Below, piece by piece: positions 19,050 to 32,704 of a stretch of DNA of 64,000 nt (position 1 is the first letter of the stretch; each line of letters begins with the position of its first letter). Both the position numbers and the translations under genes were made by a program. The stretch covers positions 148,037-212,036 of the forward strand of contig JAAXWO010000002.1 in NCBI GenBank assembly GCA_013334965.1, read 5' to 3'. Source of the DNA: Chlorobiaceae bacterium (GTDB lineage: Bacteria; Bacteroidota; Chlorobiia; Chlorobiales; Chlorobiaceae). Under the pieces are notes generated by a model that had not been told where the DNA came from, searched no databases, and worked only from the letters and a program-made list of their open reading frames with translations.

Positions 19050-20399
19050 TCAGCCGACCTTGGCTGATTCAGCCATCTTCAGGATTTTGGCCTCGCTTTC
19101 GGCTTCGAACGCCTCTTTGGATATATGCGGAAGAACAAGGCTGGAAATTGCAAAGGCAATGATTTCAAGGGTGAAAATACCCGAATAGGCCAGCATATGA
19201 TTCCCTGTGAGGCTGAAGACAACGTCACGGATGACCCCGGCTCCGGAATGGCCCAGGAAAATAGCCAGGCTCTGGGCGGTTCCCCACAAACCCATATAGA
19301 CGCCGCTGCGTCCCGCAGTCATGTTCATCATCATGGTGATGTTGGAAACGCTTGCAGCCCCAAGTCCGGCGCCGGTAACAACAAGGGCGATGCGCAGCAG
19401 CGTCAGATCGTGCGCAAAACCGGCCATGATGATCATGCTGAACCCGATCGCGCCCAATACATTGCCAACATAGGCCCCTCGCTTGAAACCGATCCGCGAC
19501 AGAAGAAACCCGGTAATAAGCATGAAAATGAGCTGGGTTCCGCCCATCAACGGCTTGAAAAGCTTGGTCGTGGCTGATACCGGCATACCGAACACCTCCG
19601 CACCGAACGGATCCATGACCACCTCGTTGGCAAACAGGGCGAAAATGGAGATAAATACATAGAATGCGAACTGCAGGGTTCTCGGTGATGATGAAAGCAG
19701 ACGGATCGACTGGGGGAAGGTAATGCTGTGCTTCTCCTTACCCTCACTGACGACGGCATTGCGCTTTTCTACACCGAGGACGGCAACAAGCCCCATGAGG
19801 AAAGCGATCAGGCCACACGTTTCGGCAACCTGCGTCAACCGTTCGGGAGAAAATACCTTGAGATAGGAGCCTATCGTCAAGTTTGAAACAATGGCGGTCA
19901 GCACCATCAGGGTCCAGCTGGCTCCGGCGATCTTGCCGATATGCTCCTCAGCGACATTGTCGGCGATCAATGCGTAATAGGCCGTGGTCGCCACCTGGAG
20001 ACCGAAACCGAAAACAAGGAAAATCAGGCAGAGTTTCCACAAGCCGATATCGAACAGGGCAACAGAAACAATTTCCGACAGGGAATTTCCGGACATGTGG
20101 ACTTCGTATGCCGCTGATGGCGAAAGGATAAATGAAACGACGCAACTCACAAGCCCGATCAGGATGTAAGGGGTACGGCGGTAGCCGAGTATGCTGAACC
20201 GGTCGGAAAGATTCCCAATCCAGACCTTGACGCCGAAAATAGCCAGAAGCTCCTTGAGGCTTATAAGCCCGAGGGCAATGGTCGCCGGAATAAAAAGCTC
20301 TTTGATCATGACCCTGTTCAGGATATCCTGTACAAAACCAAGCATGATGCCGAAGCCCATCTGGAAAAGGGAAATCCGGACAAGGTTGATTGTTTTCAT
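19050..20399 (-). CDS. PucC/LhaA-type major facilitator (BCD family bacteriochlorophyll delivery transporter)
   Basis: A polytopic inner membrane protein with about 12 helices of the BCD/PucC family, which in phototrophs is linked to bacteriochlorophyll delivery and assembly of light-harvesting complexes. The family start M-K-T-I-N-L-V-R-I-S-L-F-Q-M-G-F-G fixes the ATG at 20399 (449 residues). The charged loop W-I-G-N-L-S-D-R-F-S-I-L-G-Y-R-R-T-P-Y is typical. The frame remains open to 20576 but that stretch overlaps the thiC riboswitch and has no family match. This is the clearest phototrophy gene in the window. Confidence 0.92.
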   Translation of the reverse strand: MKTINLVRISLFQMGFGIMLGFVQDILNRVMIKELFIPATIALGLISLKELLAIFGVKVWIGNLSDRFSILGYRRTPYILIGLVSCVVSFILSPSAAYEVHMSGNSLSEIVSVALFDIGLWKLCLIFLVFGFGLQVATTAYYALIADNVAEEHIGKIAGASWTLMVLTAIVSNLTIGSYLKVFSPERLTQVAETCGLIAFLMGLVAVLGVEKRNAVVSEGKEKHSITFPQSIRLLSSSPRTLQFAFYVFISIFALFANEVVMDPFGAEVFGMPVSATTKLFKPLMGGTQLIFMLITGFLLSRIGFKRGAYVGNVLGAIGFSMIIMAGFAHDLTLLRIALVVTGAGLGAASVSNITMMMNMTAGRSGVYMGLWGTAQSLAIFLGHSGAGVIRDVVFSLTGNHMLAYSGIFTLEIIAFAISSLVLPHISKEAFEAESEAKILKMAESAKVG

Positions 20400-20550
20400 G
20401 TGCCGCCGGGAAAAATAGTGTTGAGGCAGAGTTATAATGTATCGCCGGGAACCAAGGCCGTAATTTACATAAAACCCCAGCTTTCCCAAGGGTTTCACGA
20501 CCCCGCCATTCTTGGAAATCAGGGGGTTTTTGGTTATCGTGAGCAAGTAA

Positions 20551-22368
<1,818 letters not shown>

Positions 22369-22410
22369 GCCGACCTCTGAGGTTTGAAAAAGATGCATTG
22401 ATGAGTTCGC

Positions 22411-22434
22411 TCGGGCTGAAGCCAAATATCTTCC
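22411..22434 (+). repeat. Short dispersed repeat fragment
   Basis: TCGGGCTGAAGCCAAATATC followed by TTCC nearly repeats positions 1706-1729. It is part of the dispersed intergenic sequence family also seen around 35-36 kb. Confidence 0.45.
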
Positions 22435-22453
22435 CTCCCCGTTTGGCAGGGAC

Positions 22454-22484
22454 AAAAAAAGCCTCCATATCACAGGAGGCTTTT
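22454..22484. terminator. Bidirectional terminator between thiC and tpiA
   Basis: A 6-bp stem GCCTCC / GGAGGC is preceded by seven A and followed by four T, between convergent genes. Confidence 0.88.
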
Positions 22485-22507
22485 GCATATCTCTACCGAT
22501 ACGAGTG

Positions 22508-23260
22508 TCAGCAGGCGGCCTTGACGATGGCCATAAAGTCCGCCGTGTTCAGGCTTGCTCCCCCGATCAGGCCGCCGTCGATATCTGGCATGCCAAAAAG
22601 TTCGGACGCGTTGGAAGGCTTAACGCTGCCTCCATACTGAATGCGCAGGTGTTCGGATGCCTGCTCTCCGTAAAGGCCTGCGATGACGGCCCTTATGGAT
22701 GCATGAACCTCCTGCGCCTGGGCGCTGGTGGCCGTTTTGCCGGTACCGATAGCCCAAACCGGTTCGTAGGCGATCACAAGGTTGCTGATGTCGGCGACTC
22801 CCGAGAGGCCTTCGACAACCTGTCCGGTAATAATCGATTCAGTCACCCCTTTTTCACGCTCTTCAAGCGTTTCGCCAACGCAGAGAATGACGCTGAGGCC
22901 ATCTGCGAGAGCTTTTTTCACCTTCAGGTTGACGACGGAATTGGTATCGCCAAAATACTGGCGTCGCTCGGAGTGTCCAAGAATGACGTAGCTGCATCCC
23001 GCTGCGGCAAGCATCCGTGCAGAGATTTCACCGGTGAAGGCGCCGTCGTTCTCGTAATGGCAGTTCTGGCCTGCAAGCCGTATGTCGCTCCACTCGACAA
23101 CCTTTCCGACCTCATGGATAGCCAGAAAAGAAGGCGCAATGCCGACTTCGCAACAATGGATTCCCGTCCCCACCTTTTCAGCGATCTCCGTAGCCAGATC
23201 GATCGACTCGGCAACGGTATTGTTCATTTTCCAGTTACCTACAACAATTTTCCTGCGCAT
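22508..23260 (-). CDS. tpiA: Triosephosphate isomerase
   Basis: It interconverts dihydroxyacetone phosphate and glyceraldehyde 3-phosphate. The 250-residue TIM barrel has N-W-K-M-N near the start, the catalytic histidine in G-H-S-E-R-R, the catalytic glutamate in [11 protein letters not shown], and the phosphate-binding Y-G-G-S-V. The start is one base after the stop of the small upstream gene, so the two are translated together. Confidence 0.98.
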   Translation of the reverse strand: MRRKIVVGNWKMNNTVAESIDLATEIAEKVGTGIHCCEVGIAPSFLAIHEVGKVVEWSDIRLAGQNCHYENDGAFTGEISARMLAAAGCSYVILGHSERRQYFGDTNSVVNLKVKKALADGLSVILCVGETLEEREKGVTESIITGQVVEGLSGVADISNLVIAYEPVWAIGTGKTATSAQAQEVHASIRAVIAGLYGEQASEHLRIQYGGSVKPSNASELFGMPDIDGGLIGGASLNTADFMAIVKAAC

Positions 23261-23261
23261 A

Positions 23262-23486
23262 TCAGTAATCTGTTATTACCTCTTGGTAGATTTTTTCGAT
23301 CTCGGCGATCTTGAAAGTGTGCTTTCCAGAACGCGCATCCCTCAGTTCAAGCTTGTCCTGGTCGATAGCCGTGATATAGCCGTGCCATACCCGCTGCTCT
23401 CTGGTGACAAGGTTGATCTCCTTGTCGAGCAATTCACGGCTTCCGCCTATCTGCTGTGCCGTATAGATGATCTGTCGTTTTCCCAT
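23262..23486 (-). CDS. Small conserved-type protein upstream of tpiA
   Basis: The 74-residue soluble protein begins [20 protein letters not shown] and has a mix of charged and beta-forming segments ([16 protein letters not shown]), possibly a small SH3-like or RNA-binding barrel. I recognise no family. The start is set at 23486 because the open frame further upstream has no features; the ribosome binding site is weak. One base separates its stop from tpiA, which supports it as a real gene. Confidence 0.65.
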   Translation of the reverse strand: MGKRQIIYTAQQIGGSRELLDKEINLVTREQRVWHGYITAIDQDKLELRDARSGKHTFKIAEIEKIYQEVITDY

Positions 23487-24088
23487 GGAAAGGCTTTTAA
23501 GACTTTTTATTAATTGAAAATGTCCAGGTGTCCCGCACTTCGCCACATGTTGGATAAATACAAAATTGTCCTGACCATGCTCATCGAATAGGGAACAAAT
23601 CACGTTTTCAGGTCGTCGGAAATATACGATTCGCGGGGGAAAAACAAGTCCTGAATTATTTCAACGGACAGACCCCGCAAAACTGAACCATGTCCACAGC
23701 AGTGGTGTGCTCTCAAGGAGAGCCTTCCGGCAAAGGTCAACCCGGGACCAAACGGTGAATCATTGCCATGCAGGAAGGAGGGTGCTGACGGCCGAACAAT
23801 TCGCTCCTGCCGTGCGTCTTGCAGAAACTGAATCCATCTGCAGATGGGCTGTAAAGACCTGCATCCGGAAAAGGATAATGGAAAAACAGAATTTTGCAGG
23901 CAATTGCTCATTGAAAGAAGGAGTGCAGGCAGAAATTCGAGATCGGGCTGTAGAAACCGAAGGTGATCAAACCAGAATGTTCCTTGTTGAGCCTGATAGA
24001 TTAATCGACCAGAAATAAATAGCAGTCTGGTCGAAAATCTCCAATTCTGCCTGCTCCATTGAGAGGGAAACAGCGCAAGAAGATGAAC
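23487..24088. other. 600-bp intergenic region downstream of greA
   Basis: Open frames of about 100 codons exist on both strands, but none shows family features or a convincing start. Two hairpins are visible: GCTCTC/GAGAGC near 23709, and CGACCAGA/TCTGGTCG at 24006-24033. The latter is nested between 23927-23945 (GCAGGCAGAAATTCGAGA) and its near reverse complement at about 24036-24052. It may hold a structured RNA or terminators, but nothing I can name. Confidence 0.4.
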
Positions 24089-24568
24089 CTACTTGACGAA
24101 AATGTCGAGGATCTCATAATGTAGTTCACCTTTCGGGACGCTGATCTTGACTTTCTCACCGATTGATTTGCCGATGAGCGCCCTGCCGACGGGAGAACGG
24201 ACCGAAATCTTGCCGAGATCTGAATCGGCCTCTTCGGAAGAGACGAGGGTGTACTCGATGATCTCGTCTTCAGCCTCAAGGTTGCGAAGCTTGACCGAGG
24301 TCAGGATATAGACCCTATCGGTTTTAACCTGTTTCGGATCCAGAATCGTGGCAGCAGCGAGCTTGTTCTCGAGTTCGCTTATTCTCGATTCGAGATGAGC
24401 CTGCTCCTCGCGGGCGGCATCATATTCGGCATTTTCGCTCAAATCCCCGTGCGAACGAGCCTCAGCGATTTTCTCAAGCACCTCTTTCCTGGTCTGCGAT
24501 ATCAACAGATGAAGATCCTCTTTAAGCCGGTTGTATCCATCCCGTGTCAGATAAATGCGATCACTCAT
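24089..24568 (-). CDS. greA: Transcription elongation factor GreA
   Basis: It rescues backtracked RNA polymerase by stimulating transcript cleavage. The 159-residue protein has the N-terminal coiled coil (about 1-75, [29 protein letters not shown]) with acidic tip residues, and the C-terminal FKBP-like domain ending in [10 protein letters not shown]. The start at 24568 matches the family N-terminus. Confidence 0.96.
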   Translation of the reverse strand: MSDRIYLTRDGYNRLKEDLHLLISQTRKEVLEKIAEARSHGDLSENAEYDAAREEQAHLESRISELENKLAAATILDPKQVKTDRVYILTSVKLRNLEAEDEIIEYTLVSSEEADSDLGKISVRSPVGRALIGKSIGEKVKISVPKGELHYEILDIFVK

Positions 24569-24654
24569 TTCGATTCGTGTTTTTTTGTTGGCGATGAAAA
24601 AGAGCGAATTATCACCATACGTTACAGCCGCATGAACATGTGGCAAACAAAAAA

Positions 24655-24686
24655 AAGTAAAGTCAGCAGCATGGCTGACTTTACTT
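24655..24686 (-). terminator. Rho-independent terminator downstream of the Do-like protease gene
   Basis: A 13-bp stem AAGTAAAGTCAGC / GCTGACTTTACTT. On the minus strand it is followed by eight T, so it separates the protease gene from greA. Confidence 0.88.
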
Positions 24687-24730
24687 CTTCGGTAAATGTA
24701 AAAAATCTTTAGCCCAAGGGCAAAGAACCT

Positions 24731-26245
24731 TTACAGATTAAACGCAAAATACATCCTGCTCCAGCCGCGTTCGACAAGGATGAAGAGAAGATCACCGCGC
24801 TTCTTGTTCTTGACCAGTTCGTTGAACGCTGCGGTCGTCCCGACCTGTTTCTTGTCGATGGAAAGGATGACATCGCCAGGCCTGAGGCCTATCTTGAACG
24901 CAGGACTGTTTCCTTTTACGGAGGTCACGACGAGCCGGTGTGAGTTCGGCCTCATGTTCATCTTCTGCGATGTCTGCTCATCGAGGGGAGCGACCATGAA
25001 TCCAAGAAGATCGCTGGATACCTCCTCCCCCTGCACTGAGGCGACCTCCTTGTCGGGCAACGCTTCAAGGCGAACCGTCAGCGTCTGGAGTTTACCGTCA
25101 CGATTTATCCGGACTGCAGCAGAACTTCCCGGCGCGTGGTTGGCTATGTCATTACGAAGTTCCGCCGAACTGGTCGCCGGTCTTCCATCGAAATCAAGAA
25201 CGACGTCGCCGGTCTTCAGGCCCGCCTTCGCGCCCGGACCGCCAGCCATGACCGTTCCGACCAGGACGCCTTCGACGTTTTTCATGTTCAGGCCCCTGGC
25301 GATATTCTCATCGACGTCCTGAATTGAAATACCGAGGTACCCGCGCTCGACCCTGCCGCTCTTGACCAGGGAAGAAAATATCCTGTTGGCCATGTTCGAG
25401 GGGACAGCGAAACCTATGCCCTCGAACCCGGCGGCACGACTGGCCATGGCCGTGCTGATGCCTACCAGCTCACCGTTGATGTTCACCAGCGCGCCACCCG
25501 AATTACCCGGGTTGATGGCTGCGTCAGTCTGGATGAAATCCTCATAATCTGCCAGACCGACATTTGCCCGGCCTTTGGCGCTGACGATACCCTGGGTGAC
25601 CGTCCGAGCGAGATTCTCGCCGAGCGGGCTACCGATCGCAATGACCCACTCGCCTACGCGCAGCCGGTCGCTGTTGCCGATAGGGATCGGCTTGAGCCCA
25701 GTTGCATCGATCTTTATGACTGCGATATCGGTTCGGGGATCCTTTCCGACGATCTTCGCAGGAAACCTCCTGTTGTCGGAGGTCCTGATCGATATGGTGT
25801 ACGCATTGTCAATCACGTGGTTGTTGGTGAGGATATAACCGTCGGAACTGACGATGACACCTGAGCCCAGCCCATGAAGAACCTCCTTGCGGGATTTGCC
25901 GCTTTCACGACTCTGGCCGTTAAACATTTCGTTAAGCGATTTGCCGAAGAGATCGAAAGGAGTCATCACCGGACGATCGATCGAGGATTCGGTATAGATC
26001 GTCACGACCGACGGAGTCGCCGACTCCGCGATATGGACGAACGCCTCATTGAAATCGTTCAACGACTGAATCGGGCGATGCTGGATGTTTTCTGCAGCAA
26101 CGGCCTCTTTCATGCCAGCTGCAATGCTGTACCCGTTGTCATGCCTGTCCAGCGAGAACTCCACGTCGGAAATGGCGAGGGCTCCGGCGGCAAGGCCTGC
26201 AGATACCAGAACAAAAGACTTGAGTGTTGTTCGTTTCTTTTTCAT
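24731..26245 (-). CDS. degQ: Do-like periplasmic serine protease (DegP/DegQ/HtrA family)
   Basis: An envelope quality-control protease and chaperone. The 504-residue protein has an N-terminal signal or anchor segment (about 8-26), then the trypsin-like domain with catalytic His143 (T-N-N-H-V-I-D), Asp173 (R-T-D-I-A-V) and Ser249 (P-G-N-S-G-G-A-L). Two PDZ domains follow (about 290-375 and 410-500). The DegP versus DegQ assignment is not resolved. It lies 23 bp downstream of trpE on the same strand, so it is probably cotranscribed with it. Confidence 0.95.
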   Translation of the reverse strand: MKKKRTTLKSFVLVSAGLAAGALAISDVEFSLDRHDNGYSIAAGMKEAVAAENIQHRPIQSLNDFNEAFVHIAESATPSVVTIYTESSIDRPVMTPFDLFGKSLNEMFNGQSRESGKSRKEVLHGLGSGVIVSSDGYILTNNHVIDNAYTISIRTSDNRRFPAKIVGKDPRTDIAVIKIDATGLKPIPIGNSDRLRVGEWVIAIGSPLGENLARTVTQGIVSAKGRANVGLADYEDFIQTDAAINPGNSGGALVNINGELVGISTAMASRAAGFEGIGFAVPSNMANRIFSSLVKSGRVERGYLGISIQDVDENIARGLNMKNVEGVLVGTVMAGGPGAKAGLKTGDVVLDFDGRPATSSAELRNDIANHAPGSSAAVRINRDGKLQTLTVRLEALPDKEVASVQGEEVSSDLLGFMVAPLDEQTSQKMNMRPNSHRLVVTSVKGNSPAFKIGLRPGDVILSIDKKQVGTTAAFNELVKNKKRGDLLFILVERGWSRMYFAFNL

Positions 26246-26268
26246 GGGTGCATCAGGTTTGCGGTTGA

Positions 26269-27783
26269 TCAGACTGCTGTTTCAATGCTTTCGAGAGCTG
26301 TCAGCCCAGCCCTCATCTTGTTCATTGTCTCTTCGTATTCGTTCTCCGGGGTCGAATCGGCTACAATGCCCCCGGCCGCCTGGAAGTATATGATCCCATC
26401 CCTGACGACCATGGTCCGGATTGCGATGGCCGTGGTCAGCCCACCACGAAAATCCAGATAACCTACGGCGCCTCCATACAGGCCCCGTTTCTCCTTTTCC
26501 AGTTCATAGATGATCTCCATGGCCCTCACCTTCGGAGCACCGGTCAGCGTACCGGCAGGGAAACAGGACCAGAAGGCGTCCATCGCGCTCAGGCCCTCCT
26601 GCAGCTCACCCCTGACGTTGCTGACGATGTGCATCACATGCGAGTACTTCTCGATCACCATCATCTCGTTGGTATCGACCGTTCCGATTTTGGCAATACG
26701 GCCGATATCGTTACGGCTGAGGTCGATGAGCATAAGATGCTCGGCGCACTCCTTTTCGTCTGCAAGCAACTCGCGAGCGTTGTGCTCGTCTTCGTCAAAG
26801 GTCTCGCCTCGGCGTCTTGTGCCTGCAATTGGGCGGGTATCGACGATCCTCCGGCCTGCCGGGTCATGCTCGACTTTGACCAGCAGTTCCGGCGAAGAGC
26901 CGACAACGTAGAAATCCTCGAAATCGTAGAAATAGAGGTACGGCGAGGGATTGATGGTCCTCAGCACCCGATATACGTCGAACGGCCTGGTATGCAGTTT
27001 TCTCTGAAGCCGCTGGGAAACCTGCACCTGGAAGATGTCGCCGCTGAGGATGTACTCCTTGGCCTTGAGCACCTTGTCGTAATACTCTTCCCTGGTGGTA
27101 TTCGAAACGATCGGTTCAGGCCGCTCCGGTCTGAGCTGAATGAGCTCCCTGTCGAGCGGTTCGAACATGATCCCGGCCAGCTCGTCGATCTTGCGCTCCG
27201 CTCGTTGCCTGTCGTTTTCGTCGATGTAATTGACGACGACGAACAGCTTGCGCATCACGTTGTCGAAAATCACCAGCGTATCGCAGAACAGGAGGCAGAG
27301 ATCGGGGAGTCCTGCAGGATCGGGCATTTCAGGCGCCGGAATCTTTTCGATCAGATGCATCGTGTCATATCCGAAGTAACCGAACACACCGGAGGTGGTC
27401 ATGTTCGGAGAGCCGTTTTTGCTTCGGGGCATCTCCGATGAGGCAAACCTCGCCAGACATCGGTCGACGATCCTGCGTAAATCGCTCTCCTCATCGACGA
27501 TCGACTCGAGAGAGCGAAAGCGTTCGTCACGGACGTCAAGTGAAATCCCACCACCTACCGTGCCTTTGAGCACTGCCACCGGATCGACGGCGATGTAGGA
27601 AAAACGCGCAAGCATCTCCTCCCCTTCCACCGATTCGAGCAGGCATGAATATGGTCGCTGCATCTTGAGGTACACCGATACCGGAGTTTCCGTATCGGCC
27701 TGAAAGGTCTTGACTAACGGGGTCAGTATGAACGACGGCTGGTCAGCCCTGTCGTGGTTATTTTCCGAAAAAGATCTGATCAT
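26269..27783 (-). CDS. trpE: Anthranilate synthase component I
   Basis: It converts chorismate plus ammonia to anthranilate, the first step of tryptophan synthesis. The 504 residues include the tryptophan feedback site L-L-E-S-V-E-G (about 49-55), and the catalytic core with I-A-G-T-R-R-R-G, D-L-S-R-N-D-I-G-R and F-P-A-G-T-L-T-G-A-P-K. The TrpG partner is not in the window. Upstream, the divergent gene leaves about 80 bp for both promoters. Confidence 0.97.
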   Translation of the reverse strand: MIRSFSENNHDRADQPSFILTPLVKTFQADTETPVSVYLKMQRPYSCLLESVEGEEMLARFSYIAVDPVAVLKGTVGGGISLDVRDERFRSLESIVDEESDLRRIVDRCLARFASSEMPRSKNGSPNMTTSGVFGYFGYDTMHLIEKIPAPEMPDPAGLPDLCLLFCDTLVIFDNVMRKLFVVVNYIDENDRQRAERKIDELAGIMFEPLDRELIQLRPERPEPIVSNTTREEYYDKVLKAKEYILSGDIFQVQVSQRLQRKLHTRPFDVYRVLRTINPSPYLYFYDFEDFYVVGSSPELLVKVEHDPAGRRIVDTRPIAGTRRRGETFDEDEHNARELLADEKECAEHLMLIDLSRNDIGRIAKIGTVDTNEMMVIEKYSHVMHIVSNVRGELQEGLSAMDAFWSCFPAGTLTGAPKVRAMEIIYELEKEKRGLYGGAVGYLDFRGGLTTAIAIRTMVVRDGIIYFQAAGGIVADSTPENEYEETMNKMRAGLTALESIETAV

Positions 27784-27863
27784 GAATATTGACTGCTACT
27801 GAAAAGGGGAAAATATCATATCATTATAGAGGCTATCCTATCGGTAACAAGGGACCTCACACC

Positions 27864-28358
27864 ATGAAAAAAGGAAGCGGCAATGGCCTGAAATGGCTTA
27901 CCGCACTCATGCTGTCGCCGGGCATGATCTTCACCGCAGCATACCTCCTGGTATGGCTTTCGATGAACCTCTACCTCGACAACAGCTTCAAGGACGACCT
28001 GAGGGGACCGTTTACCTCTGAAACCGGAGTTCGATACCGATTGAGCATCGGATCGCTCAGAACCGGTCCGGACCTCAATTCGCTCACCCTCAGACAACTT
28101 GAGCTGATCCCGTTCGATAACGGGCAAAACCAAAGAACGAACGGCGCCGGATTTCAGGTTGCGGAACTCAAGGTACCCTGCCCCGACCTCTGCTTTTTCC
28201 CGTTCAGGCCGACGCTTGCAACGATCTCAACGCGAAAAATCTTCCTGGAGATCCTTTCCCGGGACGGCTCAATGAACGGTCAGTCCCGTCCTCTGCCATC
28301 GTATCGAGGAGATCTTGTCTACCGGCTCAGTCAGGAGCGACAGGTCGGGATCCCATGA
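27864..28358 (+). CDS. Membrane-anchored protein resembling the N-terminus of AsmA/DUF748-type proteins
   Basis: A 164-residue product with one N-terminal transmembrane helix (about 9-30, L-K-W-L-T-A-L-M-L-S-P-G and on), then a stretch of the form P-F-T-S-E-T-G-V-R-Y-R-L-S-I-G-S-L. This is reminiscent of the first beta strands of AsmA-like envelope proteins, though it ends early. Its last 90 bp overlap the convergent lepB gene antisense, which is unusual. I chose the ATG at 27864 because the membrane helix follows directly and AAGGGA lies upstream. The family assignment is tentative. Confidence 0.55.
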   Translation: MKKGSGNGLKWLTALMLSPGMIFTAAYLLVWLSMNLYLDNSFKDDLRGPFTSETGVRYRLSIGSLRTGPDLNSLTLRQLELIPFDNGQNQRTNGAGFQVAELKVPCPDLCFFPFRPTLATISTRKIFLEILSRDGSMNGQSRPLPSYRGDLVYRLSQERQVGIP

Positions 28359-29168
28359 CCAGTAAACCATCATCGCCTGGCCGACAAGATCGGTTTCTGG
28401 CAGAAAACCCCAGTAACGGCTGTCAAGGCTGTTGTCCCGATTGTCGCCCATGGCAAAATAGTAGTTTCTGGCGACGGTGTAACGTGCAAGGGCCATGCCG
28501 TCGACAAACACACGCGATCCGACAAGGCTGACCGTATGTCCCTCGTCAACGATAAGGTCGCGATAGACCGGCAGCGTCTCGGGAGTGAGTTCGATCACAT
28601 CGCCCTTACGTGGAATGTGCAAGGGGCCGTAGTTGTCCTTGTTGTAGTTCGACAGCGATGGAAAAATCTGGAAATCGCCATAACCCGGAGGCATCTCGGC
28701 CCCAATGAACTGGCCGTGTTCGGGCAGGGTCACCGCTTTTGCGTTGATGAACAGCTGACGTCCCCTGATTTCGAGGGTATCGCCCGGCAGAGCCACGCAA
28801 CGCTTGATATAGTTAAGGCTCCTGTCGCGTGGGAACTTGAATACGATGATGTCACCACGCCTGACGTCATGAATTTTCGGAAGCCTGATATCGGTAAACG
28901 GCACCTTGGGGCCGTAGACATATTTGTTCACAAAAAGAAAATCGCCAGCAAGAAGCGTCTTCTCCATGGAGCCTGTCGGAATCCGGTACGATTCGATCAC
29001 GAACATCCTCAATACCGTCGCAACAATGGCTGCGATAACAAGAGCCTCAAACCACTCTCGGGATTGACGTTTTTCAGCTGTTGAGTTGGGGGCTGTGTTC
29101 TGTTTTTTCACTCTTGATGCTTTTGTTGCCGGTAACACCGGAAGCTTCCGGAATAAACTCACGTTCAA
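28269..29168 (-). CDS. lepB: Signal peptidase I
   Basis: It cleaves signal peptides on the periplasmic side of the inner membrane. The 299 residues have a charged cytoplasmic start, one transmembrane helix (about 41-58), catalytic Ser67 in P-T-G-S-M-E-K-T and catalytic Lys122 in Y-I-K-R-C-V-A-L-P-G-D. The later boxes G-D-N-R-D-N-S-L-D-S-R-Y-W-G are present. It follows lepA at 60 bp, as in the classical lepA-lepB operon, and would process the many exported proteins here. Confidence 0.97.
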   Translation of the reverse strand: MNVSLFRKLPVLPATKASRVKKQNTAPNSTAEKRQSREWFEALVIAAIVATVLRMFVIESYRIPTGSMEKTLLAGDFLFVNKYVYGPKVPFTDIRLPKIHDVRRGDIIVFKFPRDRSLNYIKRCVALPGDTLEIRGRQLFINAKAVTLPEHGQFIGAEMPPGYGDFQIFPSLSNYNKDNYGPLHIPRKGDVIELTPETLPVYRDLIVDEGHTVSLVGSRVFVDGMALARYTVARNYYFAMGDNRDNSLDSRYWGFLPETDLVGQAMMVYWSWDPDLSLLTEPVDKISSIRWQRTGLTVH

Positions 29169-29229
29169 TGTGACGCCATCGAAAGACTCTTCCAGCGTTT
29201 CAGGCTGATAATTTTTTAATAAAAAGAGC

Positions 29230-31047
<1,818 letters not shown>

Positions 31048-31165
31048 AGGTAATCTTGTTCTAACTGGTGATAATGGTTTCGGAGCCCTTCCGTCAAACC
31101 GCACGACAGACGAAGGATCGAGTCGAGGAATATAAAAAAATAATGGCGTATAAGTCCTGTACGAG

Positions 31166-32122
31166 TCACGAAAAGCAGAGCAGTTCGCCGCCGAATCGCA
31201 ACCCCCTGGCGAACGATTCGCCCTCCATGGCAGTCTTGCCCTCGGCCTGCAGGGTAAGCAGTTCAAGCCACCCATCAACACATCGCACCAACAGGCGGCC
31301 GTCGCTGACAGCGAGGCTCCCCGGTTTGACCGAACCGGCGTCTGCAAGCGTTTCGTCAATGCCGGTAGCGGGCCGGGCGCGATAAACTTTCAGGTTTTTG
31401 CCTCCGAATGTGGTCCATGCCGCAGGCTTCATGGCGAGGCCCCGGATAAAGTCGTGAACGCGCTGCGACGGCCGGTTCCAGTCTATCCTGGTGTTTTCGC
31501 GCGTCAGTTTCGGCGCCCTGGTCGCAAGAGAGTCATCCTGCCTGAGAGGAACAACCGTTCCCTCCCTGATCATCGAAAGGGTCCGGGCTACGGTTCCCGC
31601 ACCTATCTCCGACAAGCGGACAAGCAGATCGGAAGCATTGTCATCCGGCCCGATCGGCGTCTCGTCGAAGGTGATGATGTTGCCTGTATCGACCGATTGC
31701 TGAAGGAAAAATGTGGTCACCCCGGTACGGCTGTCCCCGTTGATGATGGCCCAGTTTACCGGAGCAGCGCCGCGATAAGCAGGCAGCAGCGATCCGTGAA
31801 GGTTGAAGGTGCCGAGAGACGGCAGGAGGAACACTTCGGGAGGCAGAACCCGGAACGCGGCGACAACGATCACGTCGGGACGGCAATCAGCCACCTTTGC
31901 GGCAAACTCAGGGCTCCTGACATCGTCAGTTTCATAAACCGGCAGGCCGAGCTCCAGAGCCGCCCTCTTTACCGGCGTGGGCTCCGGCGCAGAGTTACGG
32001 TTCCGGCGCGGTTTGTCGCAACCGGTAACCACAAGCGCAAGCTCGTAACCGGAACCATCTGCTGCAATACGGCGCAACGAGGGTACGGCGAAATCCGGCG
32101 TCCCCATGAAAACGATCCTCAT
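31166..32122 (-). CDS. fmt: Methionyl-tRNA formyltransferase
   Basis: It formylates initiator Met-tRNA. The 318 residues have [14 protein letters not shown] at the start, the [14 protein letters not shown] folate-binding/catalytic loop, and the C-terminal domain. I take the ATG at 32122; a GTG two codons earlier is also possible. It follows def by nine bases, the usual def-fmt pairing. Confidence 0.97.
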   Translation of the reverse strand: MRIVFMGTPDFAVPSLRRIAADGSGYELALVVTGCDKPRRNRNSAPEPTPVKRAALELGLPVYETDDVRSPEFAAKVADCRPDVIVVAAFRVLPPEVFLLPSLGTFNLHGSLLPAYRGAAPVNWAIINGDSRTGVTTFFLQQSVDTGNIITFDETPIGPDDNASDLLVRLSEIGAGTVARTLSMIREGTVVPLRQDDSLATRAPKLTRENTRIDWNRPSQRVHDFIRGLAMKPAAWTTFGGKNLKVYRARPATGIDETLADAGSVKPGSLAVSDGRLLVRCVDGWLELLTLQAEGKTAMEGESFARGLRFGGELLCFS

Positions 32123-32131
32123 TGCCACGAT

Positions 32132-32695
32132 TCAGCTCCTCGCCCCGACGCCGGCCATATCCCTGGCCAGCGGATAATCGGCTTTGACCCGACCTTCGGA
32201 GATAGCGTCCAGATCCTTCTGGATCTTTTTCCTGTCCCGTTTTTCCATTCGGTCCACGAAAAGCGTCCCGTCGAGATGGTCGATCTCGTGCTGGATCGCC
32301 CGCGCCATCATGCCGCTGAACTCCTCGGTATGTTCGACGAACTTCTCGTCCCGGTAATGGAGCGTGATCGCCGAAGGACGAACAACGTCACCGACGACCC
32401 CCGGGACGCTCAGGCACCCCTCCTCCATGCAATTGCGTCCCCTGACGGAAAGAACCCTCGGGTTGATGATAACCATCGGCTTGTCATCGGCATGCGACTC
32501 CATGCACGAAAGATCAAGGACGATCAACCGAAGCGAGCTACCTATCTGGGGTGCCGCCAGGCCTATGCCCGAAGCATTGCGCATCGACTCGAACATATTG
32601 CCGATCAGCTCCTCGACAGAGGAATCGACACCTTTCAAAGGCTTGGCCTTCATTGCAAGAACAGGATCACTATAGGTATTGATCGGTACTATCAT
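32132..32695 (-). CDS. def: Peptide deformylase
   Basis: A metalloenzyme that removes the N-formyl group from nascent proteins. The three family motifs are present: G-I-G-L-A-A-P-Q-I-G, E-E-G-C-L-S-V-P-G and Q-H-E-I-D-H-L-D-G. The length is 187 residues. It heads the def-fmt-lepA-lepB group, unless the small frame upstream is also real. Confidence 0.97.
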   Translation of the reverse strand: MIVPINTYSDPVLAMKAKPLKGVDSSVEELIGNMFESMRNASGIGLAAPQIGSSLRLIVLDLSCMESHADDKPMVIINPRVLSVRGRNCMEEGCLSVPGVVGDVVRPSAITLHYRDEKFVEHTEEFSGMMARAIQHEIDHLDGTLFVDRMEKRDRKKIQKDLDAISEGRVKADYPLARDMAGVGARS

Positions 32696-32704
32696 AAACT
32701 GTTT

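Noticed and set aside
23707..24018. 103-codon frame in the gap downstream of greA
   Set aside because: No family resemblance, no convincing ribosome binding site, and competing frames on the other strand.
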